Source: CAZUNO01 sp964621445 [NCBI: Candidatus Hadarchaeota archaeon] (GTDB lineage Archaea; CAYQAE01; CAYVLA01). Taken from it: a stretch of DNA of 34,281 nucleotides. This document shows, piece by piece, positions 22,802-31,453 of this stretch. A model generated the notes under the pieces. The model saw only the letters and a list, made by a program, of their open reading frames with translations, was not told where the DNA came from and did no database searches. The stretch spans positions 1 to 34,281 of the forward strand of contig CAZUNO010000026.1 of assembly GCA_964621445.1 (NCBI GenBank), given 5' to 3'. Position numbers and translations under genes: made by a program. Position 1 is the first letter of the stretch. Each line of letters opens with the position of its first letter.

Positions 22802-23926
22802 CTAGTTCGAGAATTCCCGAAGGATTTCGTTGAAGGAAACCAGTACGGTCCTTAGATCGGTTCTATCAACGCCGTAGGTGCTGAGTTTGAAAAACTTGGT
22901 GAGTCCGGGCTTGATTCCATGTATTCCGCGCTTCTTGAGTTCTTTATAAAGAAAATACCTACCGCCTTTGGCCGTTTTGGAAATCTCGTATAAAGGCGGA
23001 GTGCTAAAGAACATTAGGTCATGTCGGTGAGGTTTCTGGCCCATCTGTACTAGGCCCATTTTTCCCATCTCGGTGGAGAACCACCTAGCTTTCTCGACCT
23101 CTTCTCCCCAGTTCTCAACCCTTTTTTTTACATGGGGAAAAGAAGCCATCATGGTCATCACGGTTGATCCCCGTGCCGTACAGCCAAGGAGTTCGACCTC
23201 CTTTTGTTCGAAGTTCTTCGATTTCCTGAAAACGATGTCCGCATATTCATCAGTAGTTCCCAAAAGGCCGATGGGGCCGGAGGAGGCCATTGATTTATGG
23301 CCGCTAGCAGCAAGAAAGCTGCAGCCCATATCGGATCCATTTACGGGCCTTCTGCCCACGGAATAGGCAGCATTTAGCAGCATCGGCACATCATTTTCCG
23401 AACAAATTTTGGAAACCTTCTTTGCGTCTATATAATTACCATATTTTCCATCAGGCCATGTGAGAACAACCAATGACGGGTCATTTTCCTCGATGGCTGG
23501 CCGGAATCTGGAAGGATCAATCGAGTATCCGGGTGGACCGGAGTGTTCAACGGGGGCTACCTGCAGGCCACAGCGCTCAGCAGCGAGGTGAGTGGTGTAA
23601 TGTGCGTTTGAATCCGCTACAATGGTATCACCTCTGTTACAAATGCTGTGCATGACTATGAAGATCGATTCGCGTGCCCCATTGGTGACCCTTACTTGAT
23701 CCATTCCCGTGAATTCAGGCAGCTTGTGGTGAATGAATTCCTTGAGAGCGGGAGTGGATATCTTGTCGAGCCTTCCCCTACAGTAATCACAGATGGAATA
23801 ACCATCCGCCCACTCCATCAGGGTCTTCCGAGCCACAGCTGGAAGCTTGCCCCCGGTTTGAAGCGGGTTGATGTTGATCATATCTAGGGTTCGCCGATGT
23901 ATTGGCTCTGATGCGGGTTCGGTCAT
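22802..23926 (-). CDS. pscS: Sep-tRNA:Cys-tRNA synthase
   Basis: The 374-residue PLP enzyme converts O-phosphoseryl-tRNA(Cys) to Cys-tRNA(Cys), the second step of the archaeal indirect cysteine route after SepRS. The diagnostic N-terminus reads ININPLQTGGKLP. The PLP lysine is Lys211 in GHKSMASSGPIG, and the three conserved active-site cysteines appear as Cys46 and Cys49 (CDYC) and Cys249 (LLGCTARG). Length is normal. ATG 23926 has AAGGTGAAGG just upstream as a ribosome site. It lies 42 bases after a DUF362 iron-sulfur gene on the same strand, so the pair may be one operon. SepRS is not in this window. Confidence 0.95.
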   Translation of the reverse strand: MTEPASEPIHRRTLDMININPLQTGGKLPAVARKTLMEWADGYSICDYCRGRLDKISTPALKEFIHHKLPEFTGMDQVRVTNGARESIFIVMHSICNRGDTIVADSNAHYTTHLAAERCGLQVAPVEHSGPPGYSIDPSRFRPAIEENDPSLVVLTWPDGKYGNYIDAKKVSKICSENDVPMLLNAAYSVGRRPVNGSDMGCSFLAASGHKSMASSGPIGLLGTTDEYADIVFRKSKNFEQKEVELLGCTARGSTVMTMMASFPHVKKRVENWGEEVEKARWFSTEMGKMGLVQMGQKPHRHDLMFFSTPPLYEISKTAKGGRYFLYKELKKRGIHGIKPGLTKFFKLSTYGVDRTDLRTVLVSFNEILREFSN

Positions 23927-23968
23927 ATTCCCTTCACCTTGGTGTCGGGCTGGTTAGTTGTCATTCCA

Positions 23969-24904
23969 TTACTTGCCTGGCATATTCCGGGAGACTATGT
24001 CAATGAAATTCTTCCACTTTTCTCCGAAAATCTGGGAGGCCTCCGGGTTGGATTCCACGATCAATTCCACGGTTTTCCTATCCAGTTCCACCGGGTCAGA
24101 TGAGGCGATAAAACCTAGGTCAGGTGAGATAATTGGCCCCGGGTTGGTGGTGCAATCACAGAACTTGGTGATCCTATTCAGCTCATTGATAAAGAAGGGT
24201 TCCCGGAAACTGGAGGTTACCGTGGAACAGGTCTCAGCATATCGGCGGTAGCATTTCTCCATCGCTTCCTCAGGTCGCCAGAGGGCCCCGGTGGAACAGG
24301 TGTTAAGACATCTCTCGCAGGCTGGACAGTCTTTAAGATTAAGTTCTATCCTGTCATTTAGAACCAGGAATCCGAAGGGACAGGCCTCCACACAATCTCC
24401 ACATTGCTTGCATTTCTCCTCGTCGTACCTGGGCCAACCGGCACTGTGGATGTATCTCTTGCCCCTTTTTCCGACGCAACCCATGGACACATTCTTGATC
24501 GCTCCCGCAAATCCAGTGCTTATGTGACCGGTTGCGTGGGAAATCACGACAAGTCGATCCGCATTCAACAATTCCTTTGCTACATGGATATTGCCGACCT
24601 TCGTCTCACCGTCAACATCTGCAATTTTGATCGGGCAGCCAATGCTTTTCTCAGTATATCCATTCATGGCTGCCGTTTCCAGATAGTCCTCCGCCTTGTA
24701 CCTTTTCCGTTGATAGAGTGTGGTGGTATCGGTGAGAAATGGGAGACAATCCATATCCTTAAGCCTTTTAACCAGGGTTCTAACGGTTCCCGGACGGAGA
24801 AAGGTCTTGTTCCCGCGCTCTCCCATGTGAAGCTTGATGGCGACGCTGTCCTGAGAATCATAGTCGGGAAGAGGAACGTCCGCAACCGAGGAATAGATCT
24901 TCAT
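23969..24904 (-). CDS. DUF362 protein with two 4Fe-4S sites
   Basis: The 311-residue protein has an N-terminal DUF362 domain (SVAIKLHMGERGNKTFLRP, GFAGAIKNVSMGCVGKRGKR), an inserted ferredoxin module with two cysteine sets (CKQCGDCVEACP and CPACERCLNTC), and a C-terminal stretch with CDCTTNPGP. The family is widespread in archaea and anaerobes, and its chemistry is not settled. A TTG at 24913 is in frame, but ATG 24904 is better placed relative to GAGGT. The gene leads into SepCysS, so a part in sulfur delivery or iron-sulfur redox for Cys-tRNA formation is possible; this is inference. Confidence 0.88.
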   Translation of the reverse strand: MKIYSSVADVPLPDYDSQDSVAIKLHMGERGNKTFLRPGTVRTLVKRLKDMDCLPFLTDTTTLYQRKRYKAEDYLETAAMNGYTEKSIGCPIKIADVDGETKVGNIHVAKELLNADRLVVISHATGHISTGFAGAIKNVSMGCVGKRGKRYIHSAGWPRYDEEKCKQCGDCVEACPFGFLVLNDRIELNLKDCPACERCLNTCSTGALWRPEEAMEKCYRRYAETCSTVTSSFREPFFINELNRITKFCDCTTNPGPIISPDLGFIASSDPVELDRKTVELIVESNPEASQIFGEKWKNFIDIVSRNMPGK

Positions 24905-24974
24905 ATTATCCAATACCTCTTGGTAACTAATCCTTGGCGGGGGGAATTTCTATTAACTCTTATGAGGAGAGACC

Positions 24975-27900
24975 CTAATCGAAACTGTATACATGATGTT
25001 CGGTTTCCTTCTTGTCCCGATTCGATCCACGTACCTTATAGATAATCGCTGCCAGGAAAATCAAGCCCACAACGGGTATTAGTACCCAGATGGGAATGCG
25101 TCGCTTGACCTCAAAAACAACCTTCTTCTTGATCTCATTTCCCAACTCATCCTCGGCACGAACTTCCAAAGTGTGCACCCCAGGTCCAATGCTCGATCCC
25201 TTTTCGTAAGGTTCTCCGTCGAGATAGGCATTAAAGATGACTGCTCCCTCATCATGGACGGATAGATTTGGGGTTAGGGAGCCTACATAGGTTCCACCAT
25301 CCTCCACGTCAAGCTCGATTGTTGGAGCTTTGGTATCAATGTAGAATCTAAGCTTTTTCTGCCGGCTATTGTTTGCCTTGTCCCTGGCCCTGATCGAGAT
25401 CGTGTGATTACCGTCCTTCACCTTCTGACCCATTTCATATGGATTACCATCCAAAATAAATTCCGATAGGGGGCTTGGATCCAGATTATCGGTTATATTT
25501 ACCCTGGGAATGATCCATTTACCAAAGGACTGGCCGGGGTCAATGTTTACCTCGATATCTGGCCTGGTTTCATCTACGTGGAAATAGAAATTGAGCTGAA
25601 CCCTGTTTGCTGCCCAATCCCAAGCTTGTATATTCAGGGCATGTTTCCCCTCTTCAACGGTTATTGGAGGTTCATAGGTCCGGCTATCGAGCGTGATGTT
25701 ATATCCGGGGCTAGGATCCATATCGTCAAAGAAATCGATCGTAATGATTGATGGCTCCTTGTACCAGGTCCGGTTTTCCACCGAACAGGTAACAACAGGG
25801 GCGGAATTATCGACGACTAGGTGTAAATCAAGGGTGGCGGAGTTGCCAGCGTTGTCGGTGGCCACCCCGTGGAAGTCATATATCCCGGGGCCTAGCACCC
25901 GCCCATAATAGGGGTCACCGTCTAGGAGGACCCTCATGTCAGGATTGGGGTCCATAAGATCTCTGGTCCTAAAATCTATCCTAACCGGTCTCCGTTGGAA
26001 TTCCTGGCTGAGGTTATGGGAAATCAATGGAGGCTCAGTGTCAACCGAAAAGTAAATGTGAATTTGCCTTGTGTTGCCTGCGAAGTCGGTGACCTTGATA
26101 AAGAATTCATGGTCACCACTACCAACAGCTTCCTGGCCGTATGGTACCCCATCAAGCAGGGATTCGACATCGGGGCTGGGGTCCACCAGATCGTTTACGT
26201 GATAGGAGATTACAAAGCTATGGTTATAGGATGAACCATTTCTCAGGTTATCGACCTCGATCAGCGGTGGGCTAGAATCTAGTATCATCTGATGGATGGT
26301 TGTCTGGTTATTCCCGGCCCTATCCACCGCCCGGATTGAGAGCATATGCCTACCCTGGGGTAGGTCAAAATCTTGTCTGTAAACTATTCTTTCCTGAGGG
26401 CCATTTTGGGTTCTATTCACCATGCTACCTGGTTTCCAGTCATGCTCGTTTATTCTAATTGAGCTACTGTGTATGCCGCTGAGGTTTTCATCCACCCTCC
26501 AATAAACATCTTCAAGGGAGGGGAGAATAGGATTTTTGAGATCAGGAGCCAGAAGCTCTGGCAATGGAGGGGTTGAATCGACGAGGAAGCCAATCTTCTC
26601 CCTCGATCTCCAACCCACCTCATCCACTGCAAGGATTCGCAGGCTATGACGGCCCTCACCTATTTCTTGGCCCGTGAATATTGCTCCATCCAGATATATA
26701 TCGAGCTCTGGTTGGTCATCAACGTTATCCGTCACCGATATATTGAGACCAACTGGAGATGAATAGAGGGTGCCATTGGTTGGTTCGCGGATAAGCAAAT
26801 CCGGCGGGTTATTGTCGACGCATACTTGAAAGACACTGGAGTCGAATAGATTTCCGTCGGTAAGGTTTATCTCAAGAATATGGGGCCCATCCTGGACGCC
26901 TCCGCTGGGAAAGGTGAAGTTGAAGGGTCCAGCGCCGATATCATGGGTTTCCTGTATATCTCCTATTGAGATCTCTAGTTTCAGAGGGTCTCCATTTGGA
27001 TCCTCGGCGAGTCCCGAGATGGATGAATTTGTGGTTATCAAGGTACCATTCATATTCTCAACCTCTAGCAGTGGGAGATAGAGGCTAAGGAGGGAGGAGG
27101 ATATTCTGGCAGCACTCCCGGAATATCGAAAGCCGAAGGCCGCCTCTCCCAGGGAATACGTTTCATTGTTTTTGGCCAGGTCCCCCGAGAATTCGAAACG
27201 GCTGACTGAGAGCACCGGTTCGATCCCGATGTTCCTGGAGTCCATTATCGCAAGTCTCCCCTGTTTCCTGGATCTGTTTATCATTTCCCCGAGCATACGT
27301 TTAGCCTGGCCTTCGTCCTGGGATAGTACCAGGATGTTGATGAAATCGATAGCCAATCCGGACCTGACTTCTGATTCCAGTGCTTCAAAGGCGGCCATGG
27401 ACCAGTTATTTGAGGTCATGGCCCACTGTGCCGCATTCAAGGATTCGTAGGGATCTATGAAGGAGTATTGAGGAAAGAAGGCAACGATGAAATCTATAGC
27501 AGAGCCGTGCGGTAGGCCAAATATCTCCTCGTAAAGTAGATCTGCATAGGTGGCAAGAATTGAGGCATCTGCATAGATATTCTCTGCCATGGTTTTCAGA
27601 TCATCATCTTCCGTAGGATGTCCGTTCCCATAGAAACGTATGATGTCACTCCATAATATTGCAGTGTAGATCCTTTCCCGGGCGAAGCTTACGTAATAAA
27701 TGGAGGATTCATGGTCACCATCGCTGAAGCTACTTCTCGAATTTCCAAGGAGTTCCGTTGCCTCATGGATTCTAGATTGTGTGGCTGCTAAGCATTCTAG
27801 GCCGGTGATGCTCTGAACTTCAAATCCGGTTATATTTTCACGGATCATTGCTATCATTTCCTCGACTCCCTCCCAGAGGGAATTGGTATAGGATGAACGG

Positions 27901-28871
27901 TTTTCAGGGGGCAGGGAGAGGAAGGTTACGTAGTTACTCACAAATCTGGTTGAGATCTTGCTTTGGAAGGCCTTGCTTGAGGCCACGTAATACTTGGTCT
28001 GGTTGAAGCTAACCTCTGCGGCCTGGAGTCTTCCGGCTGCATTATCCAGCTCATTCCCAAGATAATTCCTCAGGGATGTATTCAGCCCCGAGGACTGCAG
28101 GGAGTAGTTAGCATCCTGAAGTGTTATCTTCGCTTGAGTTATTTCCTTGCTGGATTGAGAGCGCATTAATTCCTGATAGGATTCCACCGCAACCGGCAGC
28201 GAGGGGTATTTACGGGCCTTGAACTCCATACCGGTGTACCAGGAGACGGCTTCCCTTACCTGGTGGACCTCAATCACGGTTAGGTTCCACCTCTCCGCGG
28301 CCATCTTGGTAACGTTGACATCCTCGTATGTGGTGGAATTATAGCTTATGGCTTGACCCTCTGGTATGAGGAAGTGGTCCATACCGCAGGCAGCGGCTGC
28401 AGAGGCCTTTTCGGGGATACCGCCGACAACTCCGACAACCCCGTCGGGTCCTATCATTCCCGTCATCATAACGTCATTTCGCATGGGTAAGTCCTCTAGG
28501 AGGGAAACCATGCCCACAGTTATGGAGGCTCCAGCGCTGGGCCCTCCAATTATGGTTGAATTTGCGTAGAGGGTTATCAGGAAGTCGGTTCGATCTATGT
28601 GTTTACCTGTAATATCTCCGGCAACCATTGCAGCGACTCTGGCCGAACCCTGCATGTCCATCTGGGTTAAAGCCCTGGTGTTAACGAATACCTCACCTTC
28701 CCCAGGTGTCATCATCCTTATATTCAAACGCACTGGTACGCCAAACATTAGGCCTGTTTCCGGGTCCTGGGAAACCGCTGGAACCATCATGTCAACCTGG
28801 GACACGTTCTGGGCCGGAACCAGAGGAATTAACAGTAGTATGAGGGGTAGAAGCTTGAAAATTCGCAACAA
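24975..28871 (-). CDS. Membrane-tethered Lon-type (S16) ectoprotease with Ig-like repeats
   Basis: This 1298-residue exported protein has a signal peptide (residues 1-20) and a Lon proteolytic domain with Ser112 (GGPSAGAS) and Lys155 (GGIPEKASAA). These are 43 residues apart, as in Lon Ser679/Lys722. No ATPase domain is present. A long helical, coiled-coil-prone region follows (about 230-600). From about residue 684 come seven Ig/bacterial-cadherin-like modules, each opening with a (V/I/L)Dxx(P/A)P-like step (VDNNPP, VDSTPP, LDSSPP, VDTEPP, VDNSAP, VDETRP, IDTKAP). A transmembrane helix spans about 1260-1280, with a short charged inside tail. Over twenty N-glycosylation sequons support an outside location. 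Start TTG 28871 follows a TATA-like CTTAATTAAA. Likely a surface protease for protein quality control or scavenging. Confidence 0.88.
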   Translation of the reverse strand: MLRIFKLLPLILLLIPLVPAQNVSQVDMMVPAVSQDPETGLMFGVPVRLNIRMMTPGEGEVFVNTRALTQMDMQGSARVAAMVAGDITGKHIDRTDFLITLYANSTIIGGPSAGASITVGMVSLLEDLPMRNDVMMTGMIGPDGVVGVVGGIPEKASAAAACGMDHFLIPEGQAISYNSTTYEDVNVTKMAAERWNLTVIEVHQVREAVSWYTGMEFKARKYPSLPVAVESYQELMRSQSSKEITQAKITLQDANYSLQSSGLNTSLRNYLGNELDNAAGRLQAAEVSFNQTKYYVASSKAFQSKISTRFVSNYVTFLSLPPENRSSYTNSLWEGVEEMIAMIRENITGFEVQSITGLECLAATQSRIHEATELLGNSRSSFSDGDHESSIYYVSFARERIYTAILWSDIIRFYGNGHPTEDDDLKTMAENIYADASILATYADLLYEEIFGLPHGSAIDFIVAFFPQYSFIDPYESLNAAQWAMTSNNWSMAAFEALESEVRSGLAIDFINILVLSQDEGQAKRMLGEMINRSRKQGRLAIMDSRNIGIEPVLSVSRFEFSGDLAKNNETYSLGEAAFGFRYSGSAARISSSLLSLYLPLLEVENMNGTLITTNSSISGLAEDPNGDPLKLEISIGDIQETHDIGAGPFNFTFPSGGVQDGPHILEINLTDGNLFDSSVFQVCVDNNPPDLLIREPTNGTLYSSPVGLNISVTDNVDDQPELDIYLDGAIFTGQEIGEGRHSLRILAVDEVGWRSREKIGFLVDSTPPLPELLAPDLKNPILPSLEDVYWRVDENLSGIHSSSIRINEHDWKPGSMVNRTQNGPQERIVYRQDFDLPQGRHMLSIRAVDRAGNNQTTIHQMILDSSPPLIEVDNLRNGSSYNHSFVISYHVNDLVDPSPDVESLLDGVPYGQEAVGSGDHEFFIKVTDFAGNTRQIHIYFSVDTEPPLISHNLSQEFQRRPVRIDFRTRDLMDPNPDMRVLLDGDPYYGRVLGPGIYDFHGVATDNAGNSATLDLHLVVDNSAPVVTCSVENRTWYKEPSIITIDFFDDMDPSPGYNITLDSRTYEPPITVEEGKHALNIQAWDWAANRVQLNFYFHVDETRPDIEVNIDPGQSFGKWIIPRVNITDNLDPSPLSEFILDGNPYEMGQKVKDGNHTISIRARDKANNSRQKKLRFYIDTKAPTIELDVEDGGTYVGSLTPNLSVHDEGAVIFNAYLDGEPYEKGSSIGPGVHTLEVRAEDELGNEIKKKVVFEVKRRIPIWVLIPVVGLIFLAAIIYKVRGSNRDKKETEHHVYSFD

Positions 28872-28979
28872 AGTTCTTCCGTTTCCAGCTTTTAATTAAG
28901 GTTACGGATTAGACCTCTCTATAGGTGAGTTCTACCGAGCATATTTCAATAGCAATCTTTCCAAGATTTCGGTGATCCG

Positions 28980-29174
28980 ATGAACTTAGGGTTACAATTC
29001 GTAATCAGAACGTTTCAACATTGTGGTAAGGGATTTAGTCTCGATTTATATTTGAGAGGCCCGGGCATTTTTGATCGTCTAGGGAAGACCGTAGAATGTG
29101 ATGAAATAATTAGGCCCGTATGGTCATCTGGAAGACCAAAAGGGGAAATATTGAAAATGGAAAGCCTTGTATAA
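28980..29174 (+). CDS. Hypothetical 64-residue protein (doubtful)
   Basis: This frame sits in the 330-base gap between two divergent genes. In its favour are the strong ribosome-site match GGTGATCC just before ATG 28980 and an A/T-rich GCATATTTC near 28938-28946. The product (MNLGLQFVIRTFQHCGKGFS ... PKGEILKMESLV) has no recognised domain. It overlaps the promoter proposed for the acetyltransferase gene. Low confidence; otherwise the gap holds only promoters. Confidence 0.3.
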   Translation: MNLGLQFVIRTFQHCGKGFSLDLYLRGPGIFDRLGKTVECDEIIRPVWSSGRPKGEILKMESLV

Positions 29175-29175
29175 A
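29170..29175 (+). promoter_or_regulatory. TATA box of the GNAT gene
   Basis: TATAAA is centred 27-28 bases before GTG 29200, which supports that codon as a leaderless start over TTG 29167 or GTG 29179 lying within or beside the box. Confidence 0.5.
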
Positions 29176-29199
29176 CAGGTGATATCCTTGTCCGTTTCC

Positions 29200-30060
29200 G
29201 TGAGGAGCATAACCCCTGGTGAACATGTACTGGATTTCGTTCGAGAAAACGATTCGGAAAGTGATTTACTTCCCCCGCTGGATGAGAGGGTCAAACGAGG
29301 ATCCGTGTGGTACGGGGCCAACCTTGATGGGGAGCTGGTCGGAGTTGCCCAGTTGCATATCAACGATGATGTTGAGGTGGGGCCGTTGTGTATACATAAG
29401 GACTATAGGCGGCGTGGTATTGGTAGTTCCCTCCTTGATGAAATTACCCGGGCAACCCAAAAGGCCGGTAGAAGCGAGATCGTGATGAGGGATGTTGATA
29501 GGAGATGTGGAAACTGCACGGCTTTTCTGGAAACCAAGGGTTTCCACATGAAGGACGATGGGGTAAAGATGGAGTGGAAGGGGTGTGAAATTCCCGATGT
29601 TGATATCCCCGATGACTACCAAATCAGGACCTACAGGGAAGGCGACGAAGAGGAATGGGCTGATTGCATAAATCGAGCATTTTCAACGGTGAGGGAACCC
29701 AAGCACTATACGGCCAGGAGAATCAGGAATGAATGGGTAAACACTCCCAACTTCATGCCCGGAGGGACCTTCTTTGCCATCCATAAAGGCAAAATGGTTG
29801 GCACGTTTATGGCTTGGAGACAGGTCGATGAGGGACCCAAGAGGGGGCGCTTGCACTGGCTTGGTGTTGTACCCGAGCACAGGAGAAGGGGCCTGGCCAA
29901 GGCCCTGACGGTAAAGGTCCTTAACTACCTGCTTTCCCAGGACCTGACCTCAATTTTTCTGGTGACGGGGTATTCACTCGAAGTTGCAATGGAAATGTAT
30001 AGGGGATTTGGATTCGTGGAAGCCCCAAGGCTGTTTGACTACGTCAAGAAGCTGGGCTGA
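29200..30060 (+). CDS. Tandem GNAT N-acetyltransferase
   Basis: The 286-residue protein has two GNAT domains. The first carries the acetyl-CoA loop in IHKDYRRRGIGSSLLDEI, the second in VVPEHRRRGLAKALTVKVL. Both have the expected following helix and a late aromatic segment (GFHMKDDG, YRGFGFVEAPRLFDYVKK). Double-GNAT proteins act on small molecules or protein N-termini; mycothiol-synthase-type and antibiotic-type members share this layout, so the substrate is not predicted. The start GTG 29200 gives a normal N-terminus (RSITPGEH) and correct TATA spacing. Its end is convergent with the deacetylase gene, two bases away. Confidence 0.85.
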   Translation: MRSITPGEHVLDFVRENDSESDLLPPLDERVKRGSVWYGANLDGELVGVAQLHINDDVEVGPLCIHKDYRRRGIGSSLLDEITRATQKAGRSEIVMRDVDRRCGNCTAFLETKGFHMKDDGVKMEWKGCEIPDVDIPDDYQIRTYREGDEEEWADCINRAFSTVREPKHYTARRIRNEWVNTPNFMPGGTFFAIHKGKMVGTFMAWRQVDEGPKRGRLHWLGVVPEHRRRGLAKALTVKVLNYLLSQDLTSIFLVTGYSLEVAMEMYRGFGFVEAPRLFDYVKKLG

Positions 30061-30062
30061 AT

Positions 30063-30914
30063 CTATCTCTGTTTACTTAGCTCCTGGTAATAATCATTGT
30101 AATGCACGATATCAACGGATCTTTCACGGGCATACTCGAGCAGGCCACGCATAATCGACATGTCAGGATCCTCCTTGATGGATGACCAGTCATGGGTACC
30201 ATAGCACCAAACAAGTCCCTTATCCTCGACGAAATCCAATGTATCCCTTAGAAACTCTAGATATCCCTCCGTTACCTGCCATCCATGGGCCTGACGCCAG
30301 TACACATCCTGCCATCCCTGTATTGGCAGTTCGAGCATGTCGGGAAAGCCCTGATCTACATACCAGAAAGGCTGAATTTCGAAGGACACCGGCTGGAAAT
30401 CCTTTTCATTTCGTGCCCAGGTTCTCAGGAAACGGATGCCATTCCGATGCAGAATTTCTAGGAGGTCCGGCCTATCCGAGAGTCCGCGATAATATCCCCA
30501 GGGACCAGTTAGGCCTTTGCAGTTGATACCAAGCTTGTTGGACAGAAGATCATTGGTGCGCCGAATTTCTTGTTCAATTTCCTTCAATGAGCCACTCCTT
30601 ATTACCTGGGTCTTATCATCCCTCTCTATGCAGACTGTCTTTAGGAGGGTATGCGAGTAGGTATGTTGTTGTAGATCGAAGATTTCGCTATTGTTCAGGA
30701 TTCTAGATAGTTTCTTCCAGTTATTCTCGACCACTTTTCCAACCAGAAACAGGGTGCAGGGAGCCTCGAAATCCCCATGAACGTCCTTCGCCTTGCGCAA
30801 AAACCGGTCCACCAGCTTCGGATTCTGAGAGCTCTCAACGTCATAGCCTACCAGTAGCTTAGCCTGTGAATCCATGGTAGGGATGCCGGTTTCCATGCCT
30901 GATAGATGTTGCAT
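30063..30914 (-). CDS. Polysaccharide deacetylase (NodB) family protein
   Basis: The 283-residue protein has NodB-fold motifs: Asp25 (GYDVES), a metal-binding HTYSH pair (FDLQQHTYSHT), the GPWGYYRG segment in the place of RPPYG, and GTHDWS near the end. It probably removes acetyl or a related amide group from a sugar or small molecule, with a divalent metal. No signal peptide is present, so it is cytoplasmic, unlike classical cell-wall deacetylases. ATG 30914 overlaps the stop of the upstream gene in a TGATG, meaning translational coupling. Met7 and Met14 are later alternatives. Confidence 0.82.
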   Translation of the reverse strand: MQHLSGMETGIPTMDSQAKLLVGYDVESSQNPKLVDRFLRKAKDVHGDFEAPCTLFLVGKVVENNWKKLSRILNNSEIFDLQQHTYSHTLLKTVCIERDDKTQVIRSGSLKEIEQEIRRTNDLLSNKLGINCKGLTGPWGYYRGLSDRPDLLEILHRNGIRFLRTWARNEKDFQPVSFEIQPFWYVDQGFPDMLELPIQGWQDVYWRQAHGWQVTEGYLEFLRDTLDFVEDKGLVWCYGTHDWSSIKEDPDMSIMRGLLEYARERSVDIVHYNDYYQELSKQR

Positions 30915-31375
30915 CAATGTATTTCCAGTCTATCGGGTATTGAGGATCTTAGCCTACCTTTTATTTCCGAAAAATTCTCGTCCTCGATGGTAAACTCCTT
31001 GGAAATGCGCTGTGATGTATTGCTATCAAAGAATTCGAATGCGAGTTTTCCCATGCTAATCCTACCCGGCTTGGCCAGAAAACACCGAATTATTGAGGTG
31101 TAGGGAATTAATCTTGCATGACGTCTCAGCTTAACCCGGGCCTCTCTTTCCCCATCACAACTATTCATCAATTGACGGGGATCAACGCATTCTTGGATAT
31201 CTTCATTTGTTCCCTTCTTGATAGCAGACGAGCCAAAAAGCATGGTGAGCATGCCCGGTAAACGCTTAAGTCTATCGCCCTTTCCTCGTGGCAGCCAGAT
31301 GCCCTGCCGGGTCAGCACAATATGTATTGACTCCCCCTTGATCCGGGCAAATATGTGGTTATCCCCTTGGCTCAT
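30914..31375 (-). CDS. Hypothetical protein, possible PH-like domain
   Basis: The 153-residue product starts MSQGDNHIFARIKGESIHIV and has alternating beta strands (HIVLTRQGIWLPRG, ARLIPYTSIIRCFLA, GKLAFEFFD) followed by a final helix (DENFSEIKGRLRSSI). This resembles a bacterial PH-like domain, though the assignment is by pattern only. No membrane segment was seen. Its stop overlaps the start of the deacetylase gene by one base (TGATG), so the two products are made together. ATG 31375 has a TTAAG-containing A/T stretch upstream as possible promoter, after the URO-D gene. Confidence 0.6.
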   Translation of the reverse strand: MSQGDNHIFARIKGESIHIVLTRQGIWLPRGKGDRLKRLPGMLTMLFGSSAIKKGTNEDIQECVDPRQLMNSCDGEREARVKLRRHARLIPYTSIIRCFLAKPGRISMGKLAFEFFDSNTSQRISKEFTIEDENFSEIKGRLRSSIPDRLEIH

Positions 31376-31453
31376 ACTGACCGGATCCCCATTCCGTCTT
31401 AACTCTTTTTTCCTTTAAAGACTATTTTTCGGAAGCTGTGACGGACATCCCGT

